Source: Zingiber officinale (lineage: Eukaryota > Streptophyta > Magnoliopsida > Zingiberales > Zingiberaceae). Taken from it: 64,000 bases of DNA. Shown in pieces: positions 33,057 to 43,646 of this stretch. The translations under genes and the position numbers were made by a program. Each line of letters starts with the position of its first letter. Within the stretch, counting starts at the first letter, position 1. The stretch is taken from the NCBI RefSeq assembly GCF_018446385.1, contig NC_056002.1:43723671-43787670 (forward strand). The letters run 5' to 3'. The notes beneath the pieces were generated by a model. That model was not told the DNA's origin. It saw nothing but the letters and a program-made list of their open reading frames with translations, and did no database searches.

Positions 33057-33132
33057 AAATCTCAAGTACTCCAGAGTTGAAATTGATGAAGTGCGGTTCG
33101 AGTGGGCTGAATGCATGCTAGATTACATTTGA
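33057..33132 (+). pseudogene. Unidentified exon-like block after the CDPK piece
   Basis: A possible acceptor (TTTTTACAG) precedes FTNLKYSRVEIDEVRFEWAE, then CMLDYI and TGA. I do not recognise the protein. It may be the terminal exon of another captured gene; a short GAAGTGCGGTTC is repeated directly at 33089 and 33132. Confidence 0.35.
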
Positions 33133-33399
33133 AGTGCGGTTCTACCTTGATGTGTTGTAAAAAGAATGTTCTACCTTGATTTTGATATCTATTAGCTAGC
33201 TTTTGATGTAAAAAGAATGTTTGGGTATTTTATAGATACTGTTGTAAGAAGATTATTTATATAATTTGTGAATATTTGTGTATTTTATGGATATTGTTGA
33301 ATGAAGAATATTTGTGTAATTTGTGAATATTTGTGTATTTTTTTTTATTATTGCCGGTTTTTCATTGTTTCGGAAATCAAATTTGTGCTGTTAAAAAAT

Positions 33400-33718
33400 A
33401 TCCATATTACATCGGTTTTCCACCGCTGTAAAACCGGTGTTATTAACTACTATTACATCGATCATTTACCGCTGCCAAAACTGGTGTTATTAACATACAA
33501 TATTACATCGGTTTTACACCGTTGATGAAACGGTGTCGTTAAGTGATATTACACCGGTTAATAACCGATTCGAAGACCGATGTCGTTAAGCGATACTACA
33601 CCGGTTTTAATCCGATGTCTAAAATGACAGACCTTTTACATTGGCTTCATAGACATCGGTCGAAAATGAAATAGACACCGGTGGAAAACCGATGTCTATG
33701 AGGATTTTTGTTGTAGTG
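33400..33718. repeat. Right subterminal repeats and TIR of the CACTA element
   Basis: About nine units of about 30 bp alternate ACATCGGTTTT, ACACCGGTTTT and AACCGATGTC, ending with AGGATTTTTGTTGTAGTG, the inverted copy of the left TIR. Confidence 0.9.
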
Positions 33719-33721
33719 CAC

Positions 33722-34186
33722 GGATCCGTATCCATTTCTGAAGGGTCAAACCCCACTGTAAGTATAAATCGTCTTTATAATTTAATTAATTATTTAATGT
33801 GTAAATTAGCTAAGTCTAATGTTCGGGTCAAGTCGCTTCTAAAAGAGGTAACATCTCTTAAAGAAGCGACTAATACCGAATCTTTGATTGAATCTATCAC
33901 TGGAACCTCAACTCAAGTTCAAAAGCTTGAGGAAGAGAATTCCAGCCTGAAAATTCAAATCAAAGATTTGAAAACCTCATTGGAACAGTTTACACTGGGT
34001 TCCAAGAATCTTGACTTGATTCTTGGAAAACAGAAGGTCGTATACAATCGATCCAAACTAGGATTTAAAGCTAAAAAGAAATTACGTTCATATTTATCGC
34101 TTATTAACAGACCAAATAGTAAGATAGTCCAACCATGGGTACCCAAGTCCAACTTAGTCAATCAAGTTGGACTTGGTCAATATTAG
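33722..34186 (+). pseudogene. SIRE-like gag, 3' part
   Basis: Gag resumes after the CACTA duplication with GSVSISEGSNPTVSINRLYN, then LINYLMCKLAKSNVRVK, a coiled-coil stretch (VQKLEEENSSLKIQIKDLK) and RSKLGFKAKKKLRSYL, ending KIVQPWVPKSNLVNQVGLGQ and a TAG. This matches the C-terminal Gag part of SIRE-type elements, after the zinc knuckle and before protease. Confidence 0.8.
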
Positions 34187-35344
34187 GTCCCCAAGGGTCA
34201 AGTACATTACCTTGATAGACCATATCGAGGCTATGATCCAGGGGGAGCTAAAAGAAAAACTGTATTAATAAAAAGATAAACCAATAAAAGAACATAATTA
34301 AAATTAATTAAAAATTAAATTAAATTAAATTAAAATTAAATTAAATTAAAACTCAATTCTATAAAATTAAATAAAAATATATATGAAATTATCAATAAAG
34401 TAGGGGGAGGCTCCGGGATAACTGGCACCTCCAAAACTTACCTACCCGGCAGGGTAACCTAAACCAAGCTACCCGGCAGGGTAATTAGATCTAATTAGAA
34501 AGGGAACAAGTTTAATTTGACCTATGGTACTAATGAAATTTTGGATGATTGTACGTTAGGGAAGCTTAGTCTATGCATGTCTAGGAAGATATGGCTTCGA
34601 CCTGGTGCATTTGTCTAAGTGGAACTAACCGAACCTACTCTTTATGGATCCTAACCAGTTAGACCAAGGTTTTATATTAAGTTCAGTCGATATGACTATT
34701 TGGAAAACCTCGAAGGCATGGTTACTCTAATGATATCCAAGTAACTCAACATAGCCCAGAAGTTTATCCAAAAAATATCTATTTATTGAGCCCAAAGCTA
34801 AACCTGAATCTAACACAAAGTTAAACCAAACTCTATAATTGAATCCAATTCATCTCACAAAATTATAACATTCCCTGATTTGAAATTTAGATCGGGTGAG
34901 ATGACTAAGGATTAAAAATTAAATTAATAATTAAAAATTAAATCAAAATAATAATTAAAAATTAAATCAAAATAATAATTAAAAATTAAATTAAATTAAT
35001 AATTAAAAACTAAATTAAATTAATAATTAAAAACTAGATTAAATTAATAATTAAAAATTAAATCAAATTAATAATTAAAAACTAAATTAAATTAATAATT
35101 AAAAATCAAATCAAATTAAAAATTAAATTAATAATTAAATATTAAATTAATAATTAAAAATTAAATCAAATTAATAATTAAATCAAATTAATAATTAAAA
35201 ATTAAATTAAAATAATAATTAAAAACTAAATCAAATTAATAATTAAAAATTAAATCAAATTAATAATTAAAAATTAAGGAGTCAACTTCAATCAAACTAT
35301 TTGTTCCATTAAATAGATTCCAATTTCAAATACTTTCTGTGTAG
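34187..35344 (+). other. AT-rich spacer between gag and protease
   Basis: After a short coding-like remnant (GQVHYLDRPYRGYDPGGAKRK in one frame) the sequence is non-coding. It holds a unique-looking block (34540-34870) that recurs inverted at 62390-62665, and a run of AATTAAAAATTAAATCAAATT-type units of about 22 bp (34915-35275). It ends in TTTCTGTGTAG directly before the protease frame, which looks like a splice acceptor. Confidence 0.6.
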
Positions 35345-36856
35345 GAATTGGATCAATGGATGTTGGATAGTGGATACTCCAGACATTTGACTGGAGATAT
35401 ATTGAAGTTCACAAAGCTCAAATTAAAAGGATTAGGATCAGTTGCATTCGGCAACAACGGTAAACTAAAGGTAATCAGAAGAGGTAACATAAAAACTCAG
35501 TTCCGATTTTATTATACAAAAAGTATTATTAGTTGAAAATTTTAACTTTAACTTGCTCAGCATCAATCAATTATGTGTTAGTGGTTACTGAATAAACTTT
35601 ACCAAATCTGAGTGTATAGTTAAATATGTTGAGAACCCTGAAATCATTCTTAAGGGCATTAGGAGAAATAATGTTTATACAATTAACCTACCAACATCCT
35701 CAATAAAGTGTTTTCTAACACATCAAGAGGAAACTGAGTTGTGACACAGGAGACTGGTCACACTCATACAAGACTCATCTAAAAAATGAGTCAAAATGGT
35801 TTAGTTAGAGGTCTGTCCAAACTAAAATTTATTGAAAATTCAACTTGTGATACTTGTCAACAAGGTAAACAAACCAAGTCAAACCATAAGCTAACCAATC
35901 TAAACAGATCTACCTCAATACTTGAGCTCCTTCACCTAGACTTGTTTGATTCACACGGAGCCAAGTCACTAAGCAAAAACCAATATTGCTTAGTAATAAT
36001 CGATGACTACTCAAGATTCACTTGGGTAAAATTCATAAAAACTAAAGATGAAACTTTTGAAGTATTCAAAATCTTTTGTAAGCTAATAGAAAATGAAAAA
36101 GATACTCAGATAAAAAGAATTAGAAGTGACCATGGAAGAGAATTTGAAAACCATAACTTTATTGAATTCTGTGAAACTAATGGGTATAAGTATGAATATT
36201 CTTGCCCTAGAACCCCCTAGCAAAATGGTCTATTAGAATGTAAAAACAAAACCCTATAAGAAGCCGCTAGAACCATGTTAAACGAATACGGATTATCCAA
36301 TCAATTCTGGGCTGAAGCTATTAATGCAGTCTGTTATATACAAAATAGAATTCTAATTAACAAATTTCAGAATAAAACACCCTACGAAATATATTATAAT
36401 AAAATCTCTAACTTAAACTATTTAAAAGTATTTGGGTGTAAAGTATTCATCTTAAACACCAAAGATTATTTAGGAAAATTTTCATCAAAAACAACCCCAG
36501 GAATACTTTTAGGATACTCAACAACCAGTAGGGCATATAGAGTTTATAACAAAAATACCCTAAAAGTTGAAGAAACAACAAATGTAATATTTGATGAAGA
36601 AAACAAACTACCTACTACAATAAATGAAAATACAGAAAATGCTAACTCAAGAAATATAGAAGATGAAGAAAACACACTGAAACCTAGTGACTCTCAAGAA
36701 CTAATGACTAACCCAAATATAAGGCCAATTAGAACAAGTACAAATCACCCATCTGACCAAATTTTGGGTGATCCAACTCAAGGAGTCAGAACTAGGTCAT
36801 CATATAGGAACCTAAGTCAGATAGCCCTTATTTCCAAGATTAAACCCAAAATGTAG
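35345..36856 (+). pseudogene. SIRE-like protease and integrase
   Basis: The protease site reads WMLDSGYSRHLTGD (DSG in place of DTG, as in many copia elements). A broken pre-integrase (ETEL, TGA, HRRL) is followed by CDTCQQGKQTKS, then the integrase core: LHLDLFDSHG (first Asp), IDDYSRFTWVKFIKTK, IRSDHGREFEN (second Asp), CPRTP, TAG, QNGLLECKN (Glu kept). The C-terminal part has FGCKVFILNTKDYLGKF and GILLGYSTTSRAYRVYN. Stops and shifts near 35534, 35742, 36218 and 36256 disable it. Confidence 0.9.
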
Positions 36857-37539
36857 ATGAGGCCCTACCAGACCCAGACTGGACCTTAGCGATGTAGGAA
36901 GTGTTAGCCCAATTTGAAAGAAATCAAGTCTAGGAATTAGTACCTAAACCCATTAACAAAGCAATAATAGATACTAAATGGGTTTTTAGGAACAAATTAG
37001 ATGATCAGGGCAATATAGTTAGAAACAAAGCTAGATTAGTAGCCAAAAGGGTTCAACCAAGTAGAAGGGTTAAACTATGATGAGACCTATGCCCTTGTAG
37101 CCAGACTTGAATCTATCAGGATGTTGCTGGCCTATACAGCACACAAAGGATTCAAGCTATACCAAATGGGCGTGAAATCTACATTTCTAAATAGATTTAT
37201 TAAAGAAGAGGTATATGTAGGTCAACCCCTAGGATTTGAGGACTTAGAACGCCCAAGTCATGTCTTTAGACTAAAAAAGGCACTATATGGACTAAAACAA
37301 GCTCCTAGGGCTTGGTATGAACGGTTGTCTAATTATTTATTAGAAAAAGGATTGCACCAAGGTCAGGTAGATCCAATCCTTTTTGTGAAAACCTTAGAAA
37401 AAGACATTTTCATAGCTCAAATTTATGTAGATGATATAATATTTGGATCAACAAATTCAAAATTTTTAAAAGAATTTACAAACCTAATGGAAAATGAATT
37501 TGAAATGAGTTTAGTAGGAGAACTTAATTTTTTCTTAGG
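36857..37539 (+). pseudogene. SIRE-like reverse transcriptase, 5' part
   Basis: The first part is read across several stops (KWVFRNKLDDQGNIVRNKARL in pieces). From 37121 a clean frame gives YQMGVKSTFLNRFIKEEVY, where the catalytic-region MDVKSAFLNG has lost its Asp to Gly, then ALYGLKQAPRAWYERL and YVDDIIFGSTN, ending LNFFLGLL at the Tat-2 insertion. The remainder of the frame starts at 50792. Confidence 0.88.
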
Positions 37540-37544
37540 TCTAC

Positions 37545-38363
37545 TAATCCTGTCCGAAAGCTGAATCAACGGACGTTAGGCACGTGGCACTCTCCGAGTC
37601 GCTGACGTGGATCTCAGGCCGGTCGGATGACGCTCCGACGAACCTGCAAGGAAGTCGGGCCGGGAAGGGGTTCCCGGCGACGACCCTCCGACGCTCAAGT
37701 CAGGCAAAGCTCAACAAGAAAGTGGCTCCGAAAGTTGTAGAACGCGTACCTCCGGCGAAGGATGAGGGCCTTTATATAGGGCTGGGGAGAAGCGGGTGCA
37801 CACATACCCAGGTGTACACGTGTCCTTAGCCCATACCCTAGTAAGGGCCTGTCAGTGAGCTTACCTAATCCCATACTGCTACAGTCCAAGCATGTCTTCG
37901 ATGAGACAGCGGAATCCCCTGTCGTAAGATTTGGAGTAGGGCCTAAACGTGGAACATGCTCGCTGTCAGGAAAAGATGTCCCTTGTCCTTTTCCCCTTTG
38001 CTTCTGGCCGGTCGTCCGGCCGGCCGGCCTGCGCTCCGGGCGTCCGGCCGGCTTGCTGCCTTACGTCCGGCCGGGCGCATATAGTGGTCTACTTGGAATA
38101 TTCTCGGTGATGTGCTTTGTGGAGACTGTTAGCGGTATGTTTCCTCATGTTTCAGCCGAGCGTGCCCTCCGCTCGGCCCTACGATCCTGTACCATGAGCG
38201 TCGGGGCCCAGCTTCCTGCTGGGGTGCCCTTTGCCATCAGTTAGACCCCGGTCAGCCGGCCGGGCGTTCGACCCACCCATCTCCGGTCGGCCACCTGGCC
38301 CTTTGACTTCCACGTGGCGTTGACTCCCTAGAGCGGGGGTCCCCTGTTCTTACCGCTGGATCA
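37545..38363 (-). repeat. 3' LTR of Tat-2 (819 bp)
   Basis: On the plus strand it begins TAATCCTGTCCG (an altered TGATCC) and ends CGCTGGATCA. It matches 50071-50786 but has about 110 bp near 38095-38195 and about 15 bp near 37912 that the other LTR lacks. A minus TATA (CCTATATAAAGG, about 37771-37782) is shared by both. Confidence 0.9.
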
Positions 38364-38380
38364 CTTGCCTCCCCTTCAAG
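38364..38380 (-). other. Polypurine tract of Tat-2
   Basis: The minus strand reads CTTGAAGGGGAGGCAAG directly before the 3' LTR. Tat-1 has a matching purine run at 9802-9817. Confidence 0.75.
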
Positions 38381-38856
38381 TCTAGTCGAAGGAGGCGATT
38401 AGTCCGACTGACTGGACTGCGAGTCTAGCCGGGCGGCGCATCCGTGCCATTATACTCCGCTTGGCCTACCACCGGGATGGCCTTAAGGTTAGTCAACAAC
38501 CACATTCCTTGGACCTCCTCGTAATCTGTGCCAATCTTCGACATTAAGGCTGAGCATGCGCTCATTAAATGCTTCGAATGGTTGACTGCCACGTGGCACA
38601 CTGTCGTCATCGTACAGCGGCGACGGCGTGGTGCTTTGATGAGATCGAAGCAGTTCGAAATGGACGGTGTTGATCCACGCTTTGGTTCCCGTGACCTGGA
38701 TCCAACGGTGGAGGCCGCCCGACCTCCACCCTATAAAATCTTCATTCTCCCCTATCCCCCTCATTTGCTTTCGCGACCTCTACCTTCGTCCCTGGTATTT
38801 CGGTGCTCCGGCGATTCCATTCCTGCTCTCCGACGCTCTCCGGCGCCTCTTCCTTG
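38381..38856 (+). promoter_or_regulatory. Promoter region of the Tat-2 antisense gene
   Basis: This non-coding stretch ends with ACCCTATAAAATCTTC (TATA at about 38741-38748) and the start of a pyrimidine-rich 5' UTR. The UTR is interrupted at 38857 by solo-2 and resumes at 40898. The same TATA-UTR layout is visible in Tat-1. Confidence 0.55.
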
Positions 38857-40897
38857 TGTTAGGATCGTCGTACTCGGCTAGAGAGGGGGGGTGTGAATAG
38901 CCGCCCCAAATTCTTCGCGTCTCTTCCTACGATTAGGGTTAGCGCAGCGGAAATGAAACCGTAGAAACGAAAAGGAAGAAGACAAACCTCAAACTCGATG
39001 GATGTAACGAGGTTCGGAGGTGATACTCCTACTCCTCGGCGTGTCCGTAAGGTGGACGAGCCCTATCAATCCGTCGGTGGATGAGTCCCCAGAGAATCGG
39101 CTAATAAATACTCCTTGTGGGTGGAGAAACCTCGCCACAATAGCTTGCAACAGCAATATGGAAATACAAAGAAGAGCAAGAACAAAATACACAATGAATG
39201 TACAAATACTCGCTTGCCTTCTCGTCGACTGAAGTCCCGGATGAAGCACCAACTTCACGGACGAATGCCAACAAGCAACTCAGTCGAAGAAGCTCACACG
39301 AAGCTTCGGAGCTCAGCAAAGCTCAAGAGCACAGCTTTCAGAAGAACAGCAGCTCAGTTCAGAGGAGGAAGAAGAAGAAAGAAGTAGTAGCCCTCGATCT
39401 CCTTTTATAACCTCTGATATCCTGAGCCAACCTGCGAACCTGCAAGCAAAAAGGCCAGAACACAGAAGCCCGAAATAACCTAGCCGTTGAGTCACAACGG
39501 CTAGTCCTGGACCGATCAGGCTCCACCCTGATCGGTCCAGGGTTCTTCTGATCGGTCATGGAGACCGATCAGGCTCTATGCTGATCGGTCCCCAGACCGA
39601 TCAGAATGCTTTCATAGAGAGTTGCCCAACTCTCTGTGCGTACCCTGATCGGTCCCGGGGACCGATCAGGCTTCCTGCTGATCGGTCCCCAGACCGATCA
39701 GTAAGCTCACAGAGGCACACTGATCGCTTTCTGATCGGTCTCCAGACCGATCAGGAAACCACAGTATCAGTGGATCGGTCACCAGACCGATCCAGGTCTT
39801 GGTTTTTGCCCAAACCAAGTCCAAACCAATATCCGATCAACCTTGACCTCTTGGTACATCATGCTTAGCATCCGGTCACTCCCTTGACCTGCTAAGACTC
39901 CCCACCAAGTGTCCGGTCAATCCCTTTGACCCACTTGGACTTTTCTCTTCGTGTCAAGTATCCGGTCACTCCCTTGACCTACTTGACCTTCTCAACACCA
40001 GATGTCCGATCACCCTTGATCCATCTGGATTTTCCCTTGCCCGGCTTCACTCACCAGGACTTTCACCTAGCTTCACTCACTAGGATTTTCACCGCCTCAC
40101 CGGATTTTCCAACTGCCCGGCTTCACTCACGTGACTTTCCAACCCCCGGCTTCACTCACGGGACTTTCCCGCTTCACTCACGTGACTTTGCTGGCTTCAC
40201 TCACGTGACTATCACCTAGATTCACTCACTAGGGTTTTCACAACTGCCCGGCTTCACTCACGGGACTTTCCCCTGCTTCACTCACGGGACTTATCCGTCT
40301 TCTGGCTTCACTCACGGGACTTTCCACATCCGATCCAGGAGAGCAGGCTACGAGCCCTCTCGACCACAGTTCGGGAGCAGCTCGAGCCCTCTCGACTTCC
40401 ATCCGGTCCAGAGCAGGCTCCGAGCCCTCTCGACCAGTTCGGAGAGCAGCTCGAGCCCTCTCGACTTCCCATGTGCCAAGCTTCCATACTTGGACTTCTC
40501 CGTGCCAAGTCTCCATACTTGGACTTTTCCCGTGCCAAGCTCCCTGCTTGGACTTTTCACCATGCCAAAACTCCCTGCTTGGACTTTTCACCATGCCAAA
40601 CTCCCTGCTTGGACTTTTCCCATGCCAAGCTCCCTGCTTGGACTTTTCCCGTGCCAAGCTCCCTGCTTGGACTTTTCCGAGTCAGGTCAACTCACCTTGG
40701 GTCAACCAGGTCAACCTTGACCACGGGTTGCACCCACAATCTCCCAAGCTTGTATCCTTATAAAACATCAAGATACAACTTTTCTGTTCACGTCAAACAT
40801 TGTCAAACATAACTTGTCAAACATCAAAACACAACTCGAGTCAAGTCAACTCGAGTCTGGTCAACCAGGTCAACCTTGACCTAAGGTTGCACCAACA
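38857..40897 (-). mobile_element. Solo LTR of the same family as solo-1 (solo-2, 2.04 kb)
   Basis: It starts TGTTAGGATCG, ends GCACCAACA, and is flanked by a perfect duplication CCTTG (38852-38856 and 40898-40902). It is colinear with solo-1, including GAGGTTCGGAG, ATCAATCCGTCGGTGGATGA and GTGGAGAAACCTCGCCACAA. The minus TATA (39403-39409) and a hairpin array next to it are in the same order. It is longer than solo-1, mainly through expansion of the CCAAGCTCC repeats. It lies between the TATA box and the start codon of the Tat-2 antisense gene. Confidence 0.93.
39507..39796. repeat. Array of GATCGGTC hairpins in solo-2
   Basis: Seven inverted repeats with CTGATCGGTC/GACCGATCAG arms or close variants; the first has arms CTGGACCGATCAGG/CCTGATCGGTCCAG. 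Number, spacing and loops differ from solo-1, but the arms are kept. The array starts 98 bp upstream (minus) of the TATA box. A further inverted repeat TAGCCGTT..AACGGCTA lies at 39481-39503. Confidence 0.93.
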
Positions 40898-41057
40898 CCT
40901 TGATCCTTTTCCTCGCAGTAAGGCTCTATATCTTTTCTTCCTTATTTCCGGTGTTTCCTCCGCATTTCTTTCCCCAGTTTCAATCCTTGGGGCCTTTTTT
41001 CGCTTGCTGTCGCCTTTCTTCTACCTTTCCGCCTTTTTTATTCCTTCCGCTCGGATC
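40898..41057 (+). promoter_or_regulatory. 5' UTR of the Tat-2 antisense gene
   Basis: A strongly pyrimidine-rich leader continues the sequence broken off at 38856. Tat-1 has a leader of the same character in front of its start codon. Confidence 0.5.
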
Positions 41058-43271
41058 ATGGCTAGTTCTTCTCATCCTGAAGACCAGTCCCTCGGCTCAT
41101 GGTACACCACCATGCAGTCCCGATTCGACCAGCGTGATTTTGATGTTCTAACAGACAATTTTGAAATCCCCGATGATTTTGAACTTCTTTTGGTCGGTCC
41201 CTCCGCTTGGCCGCACAGGCCACCGCGCGGAGCCTTCTGTGTCTTCCGCGACTAGTTTACCGCTGGTCTGTGTTTCCCTGTACATCCTTTCATTATCGAT
41301 GTTTGTAACTTTTTTGGTGTTCCGCTCGGTAGTCTAGTACCCAACACTTTTCGCCTTCTCTGCGGGGTTGTTGTTTTGTTCAAAATTCACAACATCCCCC
41401 TCCGACCGGACGTCTTTTTTTATTTCTATTACCCCAAGCAATCCGAGTCGGGCACCTTCATGTTTCAAGCTCGGCCCGGCTTAGTCTTCTTTAACAAACT
41501 GCCTTCTTCCAATAAACATTGGAAGGAGTATTTTTTCTATATCCGTATGCCCGAGCAGGCCAATTTCCGGACCAAGTGGCAGGTCGACCTACCCCCCACT
41601 CCTGAGCTGAAGAAATTCAAGACCCGACCGGACTACCTCCATGCTGCAAACATGCTAGCCGGTCTACGGCTCGACATCAATAAGCTTCTTCACGAAGGAG
41701 TGATGTACATATTCGGTCTGAGTCTCATACGGACTCCTCTTCCGACCGGCTTCGGTAAGAATTTTACTTGGGTGTTTGCTTTGATTGCTAACTGATTTTT
41801 CTCCTTTCCTTTGCAGCGGACATCGTCATGGAGTCGGTAATGGCCGACATCCTGAAGAGAAAGGCAGCGGCGCTTGAAGCCGCTGCAGCAAAGGAGATGG
41901 AGGCGCTCGGCATCCAGCCGGTCGGCTCGCATGAAGGGGAGAGCGGGACTCATGCAGAGTCGGTCGCTCAGGCTTCTCAACAGCATGTGGCAAGAGGAGC
42001 CACTCCCAGCGGAGGACAAACTATCCAAGAAGAAGGTTCCGCTCGGGAAGAGGGACAACCCGCCTCGAAGAGGCGCCGAGTGGAAACTCCACTCCGCTCG
42101 GCTACCTCGGCCGTTCAACCGTCTGCCCGAGCTACTGCACATGCTCACAGCAAGGCGCCAGAAATCGAAGCTATTTCGTCTGACCGGACGCCTTCTGAAT
42201 GGGACGAGCCGACAGCCCCTATTGAGGCTATTCCGGTCAGCACCCTTCCGCCCGCTCGTCAACCAGTCAAGCGCTCAACCATTCATTCTCAGTTTTCGGC
42301 GCCGGCTTCTGATCCTCTTCCGACCGCCGGTCGGACGACCCCGGCCATGGCCGCACTATACGAGTCTCTCTTCATCTCCCGACTGAAGAGCTGCTGCCAG
42401 AGACCGATCGCCCAACCGTGCCCGAGCATACCATCACCTTGAAGGGGCCCCTAGCCGAGATGTGGGCTGACGCTCGGGCGCACGTCGCGCTGATCCCCCT
42501 TCGAAATTTGGCCAATAGCCATATGCAGGAGGCCACGGGGGTAAGTTTGTTTTCTTCAGTGTTTGGTATGCATTATCTCCGCTCGGCCACTAACAACTTC
42601 TAATTCTCTCGCCAGAGATGGGTGGAAGAGATAGCTGTCTCCAACCGCCTGGCGATGGAGGACGAGGAATTGAGACAACTGAAGGCGGTTAGCGGCCCGT
42701 TCGGCTCTCAAGTCCCCTCGTATGCCGACTGCAAAAGGAGCTGAAGAAAGCTCAAGATTTGTTGGCGGCCGAGCAGAAAAAGACGGCCGATCAAGCCCAT
42801 GCCTTGGCCGAGTCCGAGCGACAAGTCAAGTCGCTCGACACAAAAATAACCTTGGCCACCACTCGGAAAAACACGGCCATTTCCGACTTGGAGAAGAAGA
42901 ACGTGGAGGCTCGGGGCCTGGAGCTGAAGGTAAAGGAGCTGACGGAGCAGCTTGATAGAGAGAAGGCGGACCGCTCGGCCGACGCGGAAAAACTTCAGGA
43001 TTCCCTTACTGCCTCCCAGGCGACCCTCAAAGAATATCAAGAGGCCGAGCCGAGTCGGGTCGCTGCCCTAAGACAGAGCTACATCCGCTCGCCTGAATTC
43101 TCTGAAAAAATCTGCGAGCGGATGTACACAGCCTTCGACTTGGCTATGACCGCCACCACCACTTATCTGAAGTCTAAGGGTCTTCTTCCGGAGTCTACTA
43201 CTATTCCGGTCGGCGATCAAGTGGCACTCCTGGACAACATCCCCAAGGACCTTTATGATTACATTGAGTAG
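41058..43271 (+). pseudogene. Antisense gene (aORF) of Tat-2, three exons
   Basis: It is homologous to the Tat-1 antisense gene. Exon 1 (41058-41754) begins MASSSHPEDQSLGSWYTTMQ; a TAG at 41253 replaces the Gln of FRDQF. FYYPKQSESGTF, SNKHWKEYFFYIRMPEQ and LLHEGVMYIFGLSLI follow. Intron 41755-41816 is 62 bp (GTAAGA..TTTGCAG). Exon 2 starts DIVMESVMADILKRKAAALE, is low-complexity and shifts frame near 42375 before LLPETDRPTVPEHTITLKGP. A second short intron ends at 42615 (CTCGCCAG). Exon 3 (VEEIAVSNRLAMEDEEL) shifts once near 42720, then gives a long coiled coil ending NIPKDLYDYIE. Function unknown. The shared exon structure in two copies argues it was a real gene; this copy is broken. Confidence 0.85.
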
Positions 43272-43646
43272 ACGTCTGTATATGTAGTTAGGCTGCTAGG
43301 CCAAAAAATGATCCTTTTTTGTACTTAGGTCGCTCGGCCTAAAGTTTTAATTTTAATGCAACATTTCCCTTTCGCGTACTTTGTCCTTTTGCTAGTTAAT
43401 GTGTGTTGTCCGCTCGCCTATTATCACATCTCTGGTATTCGAAATGTGTTTTTTTAAGTATTTGGCGTTGCCCTTCCGCTCGGCTAAATATCTAATATTT
43501 CCAATATGCAACATTCCGCTTTGATAGCAGAGATCGCTCGCTAGACACCGATGAAGCACCTTTGGGTACTGGGCCGAGCGGAACGTAGAGACGATCGAAC
43601 GATATTGACGGCGAGTTTCTTGGACAATTGCATCCTTTTTATTGGC
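43272..43646. other. 3' flank of the Tat-2 antisense gene (no gene)
   Basis: This is untranslated sequence between the antisense gene and the tandem array. It contains degenerate array-like motifs (CCGCTCGGCTAAATATC) but no frame. Confidence 0.5.

Larger units (their letters stand above)
26974..33718 (+). mobile_element. Non-autonomous CACTA transposon carrying four host gene fragments
   Basis: Both ends are CACTACAACAAAAA, with TIRs matching for about 30 bp (CTCATAGACATCGG), and a 3-bp duplication CAC flanks the element (26971-26973 and 33719-33721), as CACTA elements make. Subterminal repeats of the ACCGGT/ACCGATGTC type fill about 200-300 bp at each end. No TnpD- or TnpA-like transposase is visible, so it would move only in trans. 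The interior holds intron-containing pieces of NEDD1, a Deg protease, TRAPPC8 and a CDPK, all on the plus strand. Retained introns show DNA-level capture rather than via mRNA. Confidence 0.93.

Noticed and set aside
26974-33718. Reading the NEDD1, Deg, TRAPPC8 and CDPK blocks as real host genes in a gene cluster
   Set aside because: All are fragments, several with stops, enclosed by CACTA termini and a target duplication inside a retrotransposon gag.
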